Positions 53,475 through 62,728 of a DNA stretch of 64,000 bases are shown piece by piece; position 1 is the first letter of the stretch; each line of letters begins with the position of its first letter. The translations under genes were made by a program, and so were the position numbers. Under the pieces are notes generated by a model. It was not told where the DNA came from and did no database searches. It saw nothing but the letters and a program-made list of their open reading frames with translations. Source of the DNA: Chitinophagaceae bacterium (GTDB taxonomy: Bacteria > Bacteroidota > Bacteroidia > Chitinophagales > Chitinophagaceae); the NCBI GenBank assembly GCA_947454155.1, contig CANGIT010000009.1:79171-143170 (forward strand), given 5' to 3'.

Positions 53475-55952
53475 ATGAAGTTATTATTTTCCGCATGTTT
53501 GAGTCTATTCATGCTGTCTTCAATCTCACAACAGATTTCCAGTCCCGATAGTTTTTTAGGTTACCCAATAGGTTCCCATTACACGCCACACCATAAGGTA
53601 GTGGCTTATTTCAAAAAACTTTCCGAACAGGCTCCTCAACGCATGAAGCTTGAAACTTATGGATTCACAAACGAAGGCAGAGAATTATTGATAGCCATCG
53701 TTTCCTCTCCCGAAAACATGCAAAGGATTGAAGAGATTCGTAAAAATAATCTTCGATTGGCTGGTCAGCTTACCGATAAGGCACCAGAAACCAACATGCC
53801 TGCCGTAATCTGGCTGAGCTACAATGTACATGGCAATGAAACCAGTTCTACGGAAGTAGCGATTAAATTGACATATGACCTGGTTTCAGGCAACAATGAA
53901 TCACTGAACCTTCTGCTCAAAAATACAGTTGTCATCATCGACCCCTGTTTGAATCCTGATGGCCGCGACCGTTATGTGAATTGGTTCAACAGCATCAGCG
54001 GCAAAAATCCCGATATCGACCCTATTGCCAGAGAGCACGACGAACCCTGGCCAGGAGGCAGAAGCAACCATTACAATTTCGATCTCAACCGCGACTGGTG
54101 CTGGCAAACGCAGGTGGAAACCTATCAGCGTATTCGCCAATACCAGCAATGGATGCCGGTCATCCACAGCGATTACCATGAGCAAGGGGTAAGTGCACCT
54201 TATTATTTTGCACCTGCTGCTGAACCTTTCCATGAGGTGATTACGCCCTGGCAAAGAACCGCACAGCAAATGATTGGTAAAAACAATGCAACCTATTTCG
54301 ATAAAAATGGATGGCTGTATTTCACCAAAGAGATTTTCGACCTTTTCTATCCTTCTTACGGCGATACCTGGCCGATTTACAATGGATCGGTGGGTATGAC
54401 TTTTGAGCAAGCCGGCCATTCCAGTGCAGGCATCAGCATTGCGGTGGATGATGACACCCTCACCTTAAACGACCGCATCGCCCATCATTATACCACTTCC
54501 CTGGGCACCCTTGAAATCGCTTCATCCCAGCATACAAAACTCAACGAAGAATTCAAGAAATATTTTGACGATGCACACAACAATGGAGCAGGTACATACA
54601 AATCTTTTGTGTTATCGGGAGCCAACTTGCAAAAAATGGAAGCCCTGAAACAAATATTAAAGAACAACCAGATCAGTTACAGTTACCTAAAAACAGGTAC
54701 TGCCATCAAAGGCTTACACTACCAAAGCGGGAAAGAAGAAACTTATATTACGCAGTCAAATGACATGCTGGTATCTACTTACCAGAGCAGTGGCCATATG
54801 GTGAAAGTACTTTTTGAACCACAGTCAAAATTGAATGACAGTGTCACATACGACATCACTGCCTGGGCTTTGCCTTATGCATTTGGTGTAGATGGCTATG
54901 CGGTGAAAGAGAAAATTCAGGAAGAAAAAATAGGTGCACCCATCGACGAAAGCAGAATGTTGCCCAATCAATATGCTTATCTGATCCCATACCAGTCGTT
55001 TGCAGATGGAAAAACTTTGGCGGCATTGTTGAAAAATAACTTCAAAGTTCATTATGCCGAAAAAGATTTTTCGATTGATAAGATGAAGTACAAAAAAGGA
55101 ACGCTGATTGTGTTGGCACATGAGAACAATGGAAAGATGAACTTATTGGAGAAATTGGCCATGCGCAGCGATATCCAATCGGTCAATTCCGGCTTTATGG
55201 ACATTGGCTTCGACTTCGGGTCGGAAAAAGTTCATGCGGTTCATGCACCCAAAGTGGCGCTTATGGCCGGTGAAGGAAATTCGAGCACGGCAGCAGGAGA
55301 GATCTGGCATCTTTTTGAACAACAGCTCGATTATCCGTTGACTTTACTCAACGCGCAAAACATCAATGTCAGCGATTTGAAAAAAGTGAATGTGATCATA
55401 ATACCGGATGGCTATTTGAAAATGATGAACGACAAAGACAACCCACTTAAAAACTGGGTAAGAGAAGGCGGAAAAATCATCGCCCTCGAAAATGCCGCTG
55501 TTCAACTCGCCAATGCAGAGTGGGGACCCAAATTGAAAAAATCGGATGATAACAATTCCAGCCCCGGCTATCAAGACCTGAAAAAATATGAAGACAGAGA
55601 GCGAGAAAGTGTCAGCTACGGTACACCCGGCTCTATCTATAAAATCAGCCTCGACAACAGCCATCCGCTGGCCTTCGGCTACGGCGACACTTATTTCACT
55701 TTGAAGATGAACACCAACTGTTTTGAATTTATGAAAGACGGCTGGAATGTAGGTTACATCAAACAAGATCCAGCAGTGGCAGGTTATGTGGGAAGCAATG
55801 CCCAAGAAAAAATCAAAGACGGCACTTTAATCGGTGTACAAGAAATGGGTAAAGGACAACTGATCTTTTTTGCCGACAACCCAATTTTCAGAAGCTTTTG
55901 GGAAAATGGAAAACTGATGTTTACCAATGCTGTGTTTTTAGTGGGGCAGTAG
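53475..55952 (+). CDS. M14 family zinc carboxypeptidase, exported
   Basis: A metallocarboxypeptidase, probably periplasmic or secreted. Signal peptide at 1-20 (ending SSISQQ). The M14 domain holds zinc ligands His119 and Glu122 (VHGNET), a likely third ligand His235 in SDYHEQG, and the catalytic Glu311 in MTFEQAGHS. After about residue 420 a second, glutamine amidotransferase-like part follows (IIPDGYLKMMNDKDNP, REGGKIIALENAAVQLA), a common architecture for this type. Length 825. It is followed after 12 bases by the longer GATACTT array, with no hairpin terminator, and then by the PIG-L gene on the same strand. Confidence 0.87.
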   Translation: MKLLFSACLSLFMLSSISQQISSPDSFLGYPIGSHYTPHHKVVAYFKKLSEQAPQRMKLETYGFTNEGRELLIAIVSSPENMQRIEEIRKNNLRLAGQLTDKAPETNMPAVIWLSYNVHGNETSSTEVAIKLTYDLVSGNNESLNLLLKNTVVIIDPCLNPDGRDRYVNWFNSISGKNPDIDPIAREHDEPWPGGRSNHYNFDLNRDWCWQTQVETYQRIRQYQQWMPVIHSDYHEQGVSAPYYFAPAAEPFHEVITPWQRTAQQMIGKNNATYFDKNGWLYFTKEIFDLFYPSYGDTWPIYNGSVGMTFEQAGHSSAGISIAVDDDTLTLNDRIAHHYTTSLGTLEIASSQHTKLNEEFKKYFDDAHNNGAGTYKSFVLSGANLQKMEALKQILKNNQISYSYLKTGTAIKGLHYQSGKEETYITQSNDMLVSTYQSSGHMVKVLFEPQSKLNDSVTYDITAWALPYAFGVDGYAVKEKIQEEKIGAPIDESRMLPNQYAYLIPYQSFADGKTLAALLKNNFKVHYAEKDFSIDKMKYKKGTLIVLAHENNGKMNLLEKLAMRSDIQSVNSGFMDIGFDFGSEKVHAVHAPKVALMAGEGNSSTAAGEIWHLFEQQLDYPLTLLNAQNINVSDLKKVNVIIIPDGYLKMMNDKDNPLKNWVREGGKIIALENAAVQLANAEWGPKLKKSDDNNSSPGYQDLKKYEDRERESVSYGTPGSIYKISLDNSHPLAFGYGDTYFTLKMNTNCFEFMKDGWNVGYIKQDPAVAGYVGSNAQEKIKDGTLIGVQEMGKGQLIFFADNPIFRSFWENGKLMFTNAVFLVGQ

Positions 55953-55964
55953 ATTATAGTTGGT

Positions 55965-56230
55965 GATACTTGATACTTGATACTTGATACTTGATACTTG
56001 ATACTTGATACTTGATACTTGATACTTGATACTTGATACTTGATACTTGATACTTGATTCTTGATACTTGATTCTTGACACTTGATACTTGATTCTTGAT
56101 ACTTGATTCTTGATACTTGATTCTTGATACTTGATTCTTGATACTTGATTCTTGATACTTGATTCTTGATACTTGATTCTTGATACTTGATTCTTGATAC
56201 TTGATTCTTGACACTTGATTCTTGATACTT
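55965..56230. repeat. GATACTT/GATTCTT heptanucleotide array (38 units)
   Basis: 38 units in unbroken 7-base register. The first 13 are identical GATACTT; then the array alternates GATTCTT and GATACTT, so the distal two thirds have a 14-base higher-order period, with two GACACTT variants (56077 and 56210). It begins 12 bases after the stop codon of the M14 peptidase gene. The remaining 56231-56312 holds AACCTTTAAACC- and AAACTCGTAAACTCG-like words in front of the next gene. Confidence 0.98.
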
Positions 56231-56312
56231 GATTTGAACCATTGAACCTTTAAACCTTTTAACCCTATAAACCAGTAAACCCATAAACTCGTAAACTCGA
56301 ATTTTTACACAC

Positions 56313-58754
56313 TTGAAACTTTATAAACTCCTTCTCCTCGCCATAATTTGCATGTTGATGGTTATACGACCTGCGACAGCACAAACGCCAAGATCCTACA
56401 ATTCTTCAACCATTCTACTACAGCTAAAAAAACTGAAAGTACTGGGCTCGGTTTTGTACATTGCCGCCCATCCGGATGACGAAAACACCAAACTCCTGGC
56501 TTGGCTTTCCAATGAAAAATTAGTTCGCACGGGGTATTTGAGTCTGACGCGTGGCGATGGCGGACAAAACCTGATTGGTGACGAACAAGGCATTGAACTG
56601 GGACTGATTAGAACACAGGAATTGCTCGCGGCCAGAAGGATAGACGGCGCAGAACAGTTTTTCAGTCGCGCTTATGATTTTGGCTACAGCAAAAGTCCAG
56701 ATGAAGCCTTACGTATATGGAACCACGATAAGATGCTATATGATGTGGTGTGGATGATCCGCCAATTCAGACCGGATGTGATCATCTGTCGGTTTCCCAC
56801 AACCGGAGAAGGAGGGCACGGACATCACACCGCTTCTGCGATATTGGCGCAGGAAGCATTTGATGCCGCCGCTGACTCAACTAAATTTCCCGAGCAATTG
56901 AGCAACGGCATCACGGTATGGCAAGCACGAAGATTATTTTGGAACACCTTTAATTTTGGTGGCACCAATACACAAAAAGAAGATCAACTTAAAATTGATG
57001 TTGGAACATACAATCCATTGCTGGGCGAGAGTTATGGCGAAATCGCCGCTAGAAGCAGAAGCCAGCACAAAAGCCAGGGATTTGGCGTACCCACACAAAG
57101 GGGCAGCAGTATCGAGTATTTTAAAACCCTGAAAGGTACCATCCAGGAAAAAGATTTGCTGGAAAATATCAACACCGGATGGAGCAGGCTTGGACTTGCT
57201 GATATCGACATCCAGATCGACAAGCTCATCGCTTCTTTTCAACCCGAACATCCCGAAAACAGCTGGGATCAACTCTTGGCATTGCAAGATTCCCTGCAAA
57301 GCCTGAACAGCAATAATTTCTGGATCGTTCAAAAAGAAAAAGACATCCATCAGCTGCTGGTTGCATGCAGCGGCCTCTATCTCGAAGCCACATCATCCAA
57401 TGCCAACCTGGTTGTATCCGACAGTTTCCATATCAATTACACCCTCAACAGCAGGCTGAATTTTCAATGGGACTCTGCAACAATCAGTGGATTTGAAAAA
57501 AACATCTCCCTTCATCACATCAAACCCAACATCAACTCCACCTACTTACAGCAAGGTGTAGTTGCCGCAACCACCCCCATCTCAAACCCTTACTGGCTGA
57601 ACATTATGAAAGAAAATGGCAGCTTCAATGTGGCCTCTCCCTTACAAATCGGCATGGCCGAAAACCCACCACTGAAGGTCCTTTTCACACTTTATAAAAA
57701 CGGCCAGGCGTTTCCATTCGAACAGCCTGTTGTATACAAATTTACCGATCCGGTCAAAGGCGAAATCTGGCAGCCGGTATTTGTAGTGCCCCCCGTGAAC
57801 ATCATACCCGATCAGCATTTAGTGATCCATCGCGACAACAAAACAAATGTCATTTCATTTACGGTAACAGCAGGCCGAGATATCAACATCAACCAAATAT
57901 CAAACAGAGATTACGACATCATCGCCTTTCAAAAAGACACACTCCTTCAACTGAAAAAAGGAGAGAAGGCTCAATTGAAAATACCTGCACATGTGGGTAA
58001 AAACGTTTTGGGTTTGAGTGACGGCAACCATTATTATTATCAAGAGCAGATTGCCATACATTACGACCACATTCCCGCTATTCAGTACATTAAACCTGCC
58101 GAAGTCAATGTTCAGCATCTTCAAGTGAAAACCGGAAAAGGGAAAATAGGTTATATCGAAGGAGCTGGCGACAAGGTGATGGAAAGTCTGCAGCAAATGG
58201 GTTACGACATCACCATCTTGCATAAAGAGGATGTACTCAACGGCCACCTGAACAGATTCAAAACCATCATCACCGGCGTGAGAGCTTACAATACCAACGA
58301 ATGGCTCAATGATGCCTACGATACCCTGATGAGATTCATGAAAGAGGGAGGCACATTGCTTGTACAATATAATACCAGTAATAGCATTGGTCCTTTGAAA
58401 GCCCGAATAGGCCCATATCCGTTTAACATTTCGAGAAACAGAATCACCGATGAAAATGCAACTGTGAAATTTACAGATTCCTCATGTTCCTTACTAAATC
58501 GCCCGAATAAACTAAGCGCTTCCGATTTTAAAAACTGGATTCAAGAAAGAAGCATCTATCATGCCGCTGATTGGGATGCCCATTACAAAACATTGTTTTC
58601 CATGCACGATCCCGGAGAAGCGGAAGATGCGGGCAGTTTGATTTATTGCCATTTTGGAAAAGGAAAATTCATTTACACCGGGCTTGTTTTTTACAGAGAA
58701 TTGCCCGCAGGAGTGGAAGGCGCTTATAAACTGATGGCGAATTTGATGGAGTAG
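56313..58754 (+). CDS. PIG-L family deacetylase, exported
   Basis: An N-acetylsugar deacetylase-type protein of 813 residues. The TTG at 56313 is used because it starts a proper signal peptide (MKLYKLLLLAIICMLMVIRP, then ATAQ); the first ATG is 13 codons on and would break it. The LmbE domain holds AHPDD at 52-56 and GHGHHTAS near 168-175 as the metal site. The GLSLTRGDGGQNLIG-like strand is typical of this secreted branch. After about residue 370 come beta-rich modules and a C-terminal part with TVLVQYNTSNS-like segment and FGKGKFIYTGL that resembles glutamine amidotransferase-like domains, an arrangement parallel to the preceding M14 protein. The substrate is unknown. Confidence 0.85.
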   Translation: MKLYKLLLLAIICMLMVIRPATAQTPRSYNSSTILLQLKKLKVLGSVLYIAAHPDDENTKLLAWLSNEKLVRTGYLSLTRGDGGQNLIGDEQGIELGLIRTQELLAARRIDGAEQFFSRAYDFGYSKSPDEALRIWNHDKMLYDVVWMIRQFRPDVIICRFPTTGEGGHGHHTASAILAQEAFDAAADSTKFPEQLSNGITVWQARRLFWNTFNFGGTNTQKEDQLKIDVGTYNPLLGESYGEIAARSRSQHKSQGFGVPTQRGSSIEYFKTLKGTIQEKDLLENINTGWSRLGLADIDIQIDKLIASFQPEHPENSWDQLLALQDSLQSLNSNNFWIVQKEKDIHQLLVACSGLYLEATSSNANLVVSDSFHINYTLNSRLNFQWDSATISGFEKNISLHHIKPNINSTYLQQGVVAATTPISNPYWLNIMKENGSFNVASPLQIGMAENPPLKVLFTLYKNGQAFPFEQPVVYKFTDPVKGEIWQPVFVVPPVNIIPDQHLVIHRDNKTNVISFTVTAGRDININQISNRDYDIIAFQKDTLLQLKKGEKAQLKIPAHVGKNVLGLSDGNHYYYQEQIAIHYDHIPAIQYIKPAEVNVQHLQVKTGKGKIGYIEGAGDKVMESLQQMGYDITILHKEDVLNGHLNRFKTIITGVRAYNTNEWLNDAYDTLMRFMKEGGTLLVQYNTSNSIGPLKARIGPYPFNISRNRITDENATVKFTDSSCSLLNRPNKLSASDFKNWIQERSIYHAADWDAHYKTLFSMHDPGEAEDAGSLIYCHFGKGKFIYTGLVFYRELPAGVEGAYKLMANLME

Positions 58755-58760
58755 ATTATC

Positions 58761-58791
58761 GTTTGTTGTTTGTTGTTTGTTGTTGTTGTTG
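58761..58791. repeat. GTTTGTT/GTT short repeat after the PIG-L gene
   Basis: Three GTTTGTT heptamers (58761-58781) followed by GTT triplets, starting six bases after the stop codon of the PIG-L gene. A short T/G-rich tail runs to about 58830. Confidence 0.85.
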
Positions 58792-58851
58792 TATGGTGAT
58801 TGGGGATTATCTGTTTCATTTCCTCATCTTTTAGCCTGATGATTCCTTATT

Positions 58852-60060
58852 TCAAAACTCCAGTTCAAGTTCTACTTTTTGCTGACTTCCACCTGTCCAA
58901 TGAGGGCCGGAGAGAAGCAGTCGTTTTAGCTCCTTATCGCATTCTTTGCTTAGCCCTTTAGATTTGATGCGGTAGGGGACGCCTTGTTTATCAAAATTGA
59001 AACTGACTGTGAATTTACCTGCGAATACCTTTCCGTTATTTTGGCAAGCTTGATGATTGTTCTTGATATAAACCCTGAAATTATCAATACCGTTTTCGGG
59101 TACTGCATTTATTTCCTGATTGTTCTTGAACTTTTCTTTCGCATTGGAGGCTTGTATTTGAGCAACAGAAACAGGTGTGTAATCTACCGCCAGTTTCTTT
59201 TCTCTTTTTTTGTTATAACCGGTCACCACCACCTCATTCATTGAAACATCATTGCGATCTGACACATTGTTATTAAAAGCATTTCCTGTTGCCACGTTCG
59301 CTGCTGCGGGAAGAGGCATCTTCCGGGTATCATGGACCATGGCATATACCGGAAGTGAGTCCTGAAGCTTTACCTCGTCTTTAGCCAGACTGCCATCATG
59401 ATCTTTTGTTTCAACATCCGATAGTTTTTCTGAAGCTATGGCCATTGGTTTGGCACTAACCAACACATCATCTGTACCAGCGATGGACGAAGTGGATTGA
59501 ACTCTTACAGCTTCTATTTTCTTGTCTTGCTTTTTTACGCCTGTGATAATATTATCAGAAACTATAGTTCCTTTTGTTTTTTGCTGGTCCGATTTTAATA
59601 CCGCGGCAAGCTCTTCGGCATGTTTTGCCGAAAAGGAGCCCATATTGTCGGTACCTGGCTGATTGGCAACAACAGATGTGCTGTCGGTTGCAGGTGAAAT
59701 AAGATCGGGAGAAGCAGTGGCCACTGGATTCGTGTCGATAGTTGCCGTGTCTTTCTTAAAAGCGAAATATCCGATTGTCAATAATAAAAGAAGCGATGCG
59801 GCCACGCTGAGCGGAGCGAACCATTTTTTCATAGGCCTGATGGCAGCACCCGGATGTTGAGGAGAAGATACAGATGTAGGGAGTTTGATGGTGGCAGGAT
59901 TTGTTTTTTCATCGGCATAAGCATAACCCTCCAGCGCATCGGATAGAAAAGGATCTTCGAGAGCGGCACGCTCGAGCTGATGCATTTCTGCAACCCGCAT
60001 TTCACCCCGGTGGTACCGAAGCAGATCCTCTGCAGTATAACTACGACCTGAGCTGTTCAT
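58852..60060 (-). CDS. Anti-sigma-like membrane protein with a TonB-like C-terminal domain
   Basis: A 402-residue single-pass protein. The cytoplasmic part (1-80) carries SYTAEDLLRYHRGEMRVAEM and ERAALEDPFLSDALEGY, which looks like the sigma-binding region of Chitinophagaceae anti-sigma-like proteins. One transmembrane helix (about 82-100) is followed by a long low-complexity periplasmic linker. Within it lies VVVTGY at 277-282, a segment typical of TonB-dependent receptor plugs and CarboxypepD-like regions. The end (about 345-402: GKFTVSFNFDKQGVPYRIKS, ECDKELKRLLLSGPHW) has the pattern of a TonB C-terminal domain. It follows a sigma factor with a one-base gap. Confidence 0.75.
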   Translation of the reverse strand: MNSSGRSYTAEDLLRYHRGEMRVAEMHQLERAALEDPFLSDALEGYAYADEKTNPATIKLPTSVSSPQHPGAAIRPMKKWFAPLSVAASLLLLLTIGYFAFKKDTATIDTNPVATASPDLISPATDSTSVVANQPGTDNMGSFSAKHAEELAAVLKSDQQKTKGTIVSDNIITGVKKQDKKIEAVRVQSTSSIAGTDDVLVSAKPMAIASEKLSDVETKDHDGSLAKDEVKLQDSLPVYAMVHDTRKMPLPAAANVATGNAFNNNVSDRNDVSMNEVVVTGYNKKREKKLAVDYTPVSVAQIQASNAKEKFKNNQEINAVPENGIDNFRVYIKNNHQACQNNGKVFAGKFTVSFNFDKQGVPYRIKSKGLSKECDKELKRLLLSGPHWTGGSQQKVELELEF

Positions 60061-60061
60061 A

Positions 60062-60643
60062 TCAGTTTTTTTTCACTTTTTGATCCATGCAAATCTTCAA
60101 ATTGCGACGGCCATTTTGTATGTGACTTTTCACGATTCCGAGCTCCATACCCGAGATGGTAGCAATTTCTTTGTAGCATTTCTCCTGTAAATAAAACAAT
60201 TCGATGGCTTTTTTCTGGTGATCAACCAAGGTATCGATACAATATTGCATGATTTGCAACTGCACCTCTTTTTCATGGGCGTCGCCCAGATGCAATGAGT
60301 CGGCCAATTGCACAAATTCTTCATCGGCTGGAATAAAATTTATTTTCTTCTTGCGAAGGGCCATCAAACAATGGTTTTTTGCCAGCTGATACAACCAGGG
60401 CCTGAAAAACTCCACCTCATGCTTCTTGACTTTAGGTATCAGCTCTTCAAAAATATTGATGACTGCGTCTTTGGCATCATCACTGTTTTTAAAATATTTG
60501 AGGCAAACCCCGTAAATGAGGTCCATGTAACGTTGATAGATATCAGAGAGGAATGTAAGATCGCCGGTTCGCTTGTATAAGGCAACCAGTTCGCTGTCTG
60601 CTTGTGTAGATGTTATATTCGTGAGTAGCGTCAAGAACCGCAA
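60062..60643 (-). CDS. ECF-type RNA polymerase sigma factor
   Basis: A 193-residue sigma-70 family protein with region 2 (SDIYQRYMDLIYGVCLKYFK, then a DAKDAVINIFEEL helix) and region 4 (LVDHQKKAIELFYLQEKCYK, EIATISGMELGIVKSHIQNG helix-turn-helix). It belongs to the Bacteroidota ECF-like group that pairs with a membrane anti-sigma. The first ~39 residues have no Met, so the start is TTG at 60643 or the later TTG at 60634; neither ATG nor GTG is available before region 2. On the minus strand TATCTTGCGG just before the start is one base short of TAnnTTTG. The next gene encodes its presumed regulator, one base after the stop. Confidence 0.88.
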   Translation of the reverse strand: MRFLTLLTNITSTQADSELVALYKRTGDLTFLSDIYQRYMDLIYGVCLKYFKNSDDAKDAVINIFEELIPKVKKHEVEFFRPWLYQLAKNHCLMALRKKKINFIPADEEFVQLADSLHLGDAHEKEVQLQIMQYCIDTLVDHQKKAIELFYLQEKCYKEIATISGMELGIVKSHIQNGRRNLKICMDQKVKKN

Positions 60644-60707
60644 GATACTACAAAATCAAAAGCTGATATTTAAGTGGAAATGAAATTAATCCCTGTGATT
60701 TCCAAAA

Positions 60708-61151
60708 TCACTTACGATAAAACTTATAAATCTCGATAGCAAAATAAAGTGCTGAAATGATTGTACCAATGGCCACAATGCCAGTGAAAATCATCAAGCC
60801 CATGGAATATCGCCTCAATTCATTCTCCACTGATTTGATCCTGAGCATTTCCGATTTTTCGGCCTTGTCTTTTTCGGTATAACCGCCATTCTCTCTGAAC
60901 ACCAATCCTTCAAAAGAAATGTTCAGAGGTTCTATACTGATAATATGCTTGTCGATCAGCAGGTGATGGTAAAGCACGTTGATTTCCCACTCTTTCAAAT
61001 TGAATTGTTCGGCTACTTTAAGATTCACTTTTTCCTTCATCGTCTGAGGCGCATCTCCGGAATAGAAATTCACCCCTTCATTCACACCTTCATATTCCTT
61101 GATCAGTTGTTCCAAAATAAAATCCAGCGCATGATTATAATCTTTTTGCAT
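60708..61151 (-). CDS. Tail-anchored membrane protein downstream of kaiC-like gene
   Basis: The ATG at 61151 (MQKDYNHALDFIL) gives 147 residues; the longer reading begins with TTG and a proline-rich stretch unlike a start. A soluble helical part (1-115) that may resemble a winged-helix or dimerisation domain ends in LRIKSVENELRRYSM, followed by one transmembrane helix (about 118-140) and a short basic tail. The function is unknown. It lies 56 bases after the kaiC-like gene on the same strand and is probably co-transcribed, so a link to the KaiC-like ATPase is possible. Confidence 0.65.
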   Translation of the reverse strand: MQKDYNHALDFILEQLIKEYEGVNEGVNFYSGDAPQTMKEKVNLKVAEQFNLKEWEINVLYHHLLIDKHIISIEPLNISFEGLVFRENGGYTEKDKAEKSEMLRIKSVENELRRYSMGLMIFTGIVAIGTIISALYFAIEIYKFYRK

Positions 61152-61207
61152 GGGGGGGATGGGTATAGGTTTAACAATAAAATGAACTCCATTCAAAAGA
61201 CTTGTAC

Positions 61208-62728
61208 TTAATGGCTGATATCCGGAAGCTGAACGCCATCGCCATCAATACTATTCATCAAATTTTTGACAGCATTTGTATCGGCAATATCTTTCAGTAC
61301 AATTCCCTGATTTGAAATGAACAATCTTTTCTTCACTTTGGAATGTGCCATTCCTCTCGACTTCATCAAAAAGACATCTGTCACTCTTTCCTTTTGCAAG
61401 GGATGATCATCCAAATTGATCCAGGTATCCACCATGGAAGAAATGCCTTCATCACTCGGATTTCTTTCGATAGAGCCGATGGTGATGGCTGCCGAAAACA
61501 TGACCGTCATGTTTTTGAATTTCAAATAATCTACAAAACGGGTGAGCATGCTCCTCACATCGCTGTTGGGTCCTTCTGTCATCAGGTTGGTGATGGGATC
61601 AAGAATAATAACTTCCTTCGGTTGTTTTTCGATGATGTCGCGAATTGACATGAAATGCAACTCAAGGTTTTGAAGTGTCGGGCGGGCATAATAATATTGC
61701 AACAGCGCTGCGGATACATGCGCTTCAAGGTCTATACCGATGGACAGCATGTTTCTATTGATTTGCAATGGCGATTCTTCAAATGCACAAAAAAGACATT
61801 GGGCCCCTTTATTACACATCTCATGAACAAATGAAGCCACGATGCTCGTTTTACCCGTACCTGCTGTACCCGATACCAATATGCTACTGCCTTTAAAAAA
61901 ACCTTTCCCTGCCATCATCTCATCCAACGAAACAATACCCGATGAAATCCATTCTTTGCTGCTGGGCTGCATTAATCCTTGACTGATGATAGGAAAAACG
62001 GTCATCCTGTTTTCATCAATCACAAAAGGATATTCGTTGTGGGCATGATCTGACCCTCTGTATTTCAAAATCCGTAACCTGCGGGTGGCAATTTGATTGG
62101 TAACGCGGTTGTTCAATTCTATGACACAATCAGCCACCAGTTCTTCCAGTCCCAGGCGCGTGATGAATTCATTGCCGGCTTCTGCAGTAACGATAGCGGT
62201 GACTTCTTTTTCTTTCAGCCAGTGAAACAATCTTTTAAACTCGGAGCGGAGATTTTGTATATCCAAATCGGCAAACAAAGTATCCAGAGAATCGAGCACC
62301 ACACGTTTCGCATTAACCATTTGAATGGCTTCTTCAAGTTTATGAAAAAGCCCATCGATTTTATAAGCCCCAGCTTCACGAATCACATGATGATGAATTT
62401 CGAGATGCTCGAGATACAATTGTTTGTTTGCAATCAGGTCAATGATGGGATAATTAAGATTGGCCACATTTTCCAAAAGTTCTTCTCTCTTCTCTTCGAA
62501 GGTCATGAACACCCCATTTTCCTTGAAAAGCGTGATGCCATTGACCACATATTCCATGGCCATAAAAGTTTTACCACAACCGATATCGCCAACAATCAAG
62601 GAAGGGCGTCCTTTGGGCAAACCTCCATGAGCAATTTCATCGAAGCCTTTAATGCCAGTGGGGGATTTCAGCAAAACAGGAATATGGGCAGAGGAGGATG
62701 CAGCAAGTTCCGATGGATCAGTTTTCAT
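61208..62728 (-). CDS. kaiC: KaiC-like tandem RecA-fold ATPase
   Basis: A 506-residue homologue of the cyanobacterial clock protein KaiC, with two RecA-type domains. Domain 1 has Walker A GDIGCGKT (47-54), catalytic Glu78-Glu79 (FMTFEEK) and RVVLDSLDTLF as Walker B. Domain 2 has Walker A GTAGTGKT (287-294), Glu317-Glu318 and Walker B KEVIILDPITNLM. The segment SDEGISSMVDTWI aligns with the KaiC autophosphorylation loop, placing Ser430 and Ser431 at the Ser431/Thr432 positions and Ser425 at Thr426, so autokinase activity is plausible. No kaiA, kaiB or histidine kinase is adjacent. In non-cyanobacteria such proteins often serve stress or signalling roles. The ATG at 62728 is preferred over a TTG six bases earlier. 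Confidence 0.9.
   Translation of the reverse strand: MKTDPSELAASSSAHIPVLLKSPTGIKGFDEIAHGGLPKGRPSLIVGDIGCGKTFMAMEYVVNGITLFKENGVFMTFEEKREELLENVANLNYPIIDLIANKQLYLEHLEIHHHVIREAGAYKIDGLFHKLEEAIQMVNAKRVVLDSLDTLFADLDIQNLRSEFKRLFHWLKEKEVTAIVTAEAGNEFITRLGLEELVADCVIELNNRVTNQIATRRLRILKYRGSDHAHNEYPFVIDENRMTVFPIISQGLMQPSSKEWISSGIVSLDEMMAGKGFFKGSSILVSGTAGTGKTSIVASFVHEMCNKGAQCLFCAFEESPLQINRNMLSIGIDLEAHVSAALLQYYYARPTLQNLELHFMSIRDIIEKQPKEVIILDPITNLMTEGPNSDVRSMLTRFVDYLKFKNMTVMFSAAITIGSIERNPSDEGISSMVDTWINLDDHPLQKERVTDVFLMKSRGMAHSKVKKRLFISNQGIVLKDIADTNAVKNLMNSIDGDGVQLPDISH

Noticed and set aside
55784..56284. Minus-strand frame with SIKNQVSRIKYQE-like repeats
   Set aside because: It is the translation of the GATACTT array read backwards, extended by chance into the antisense of the M14 gene.
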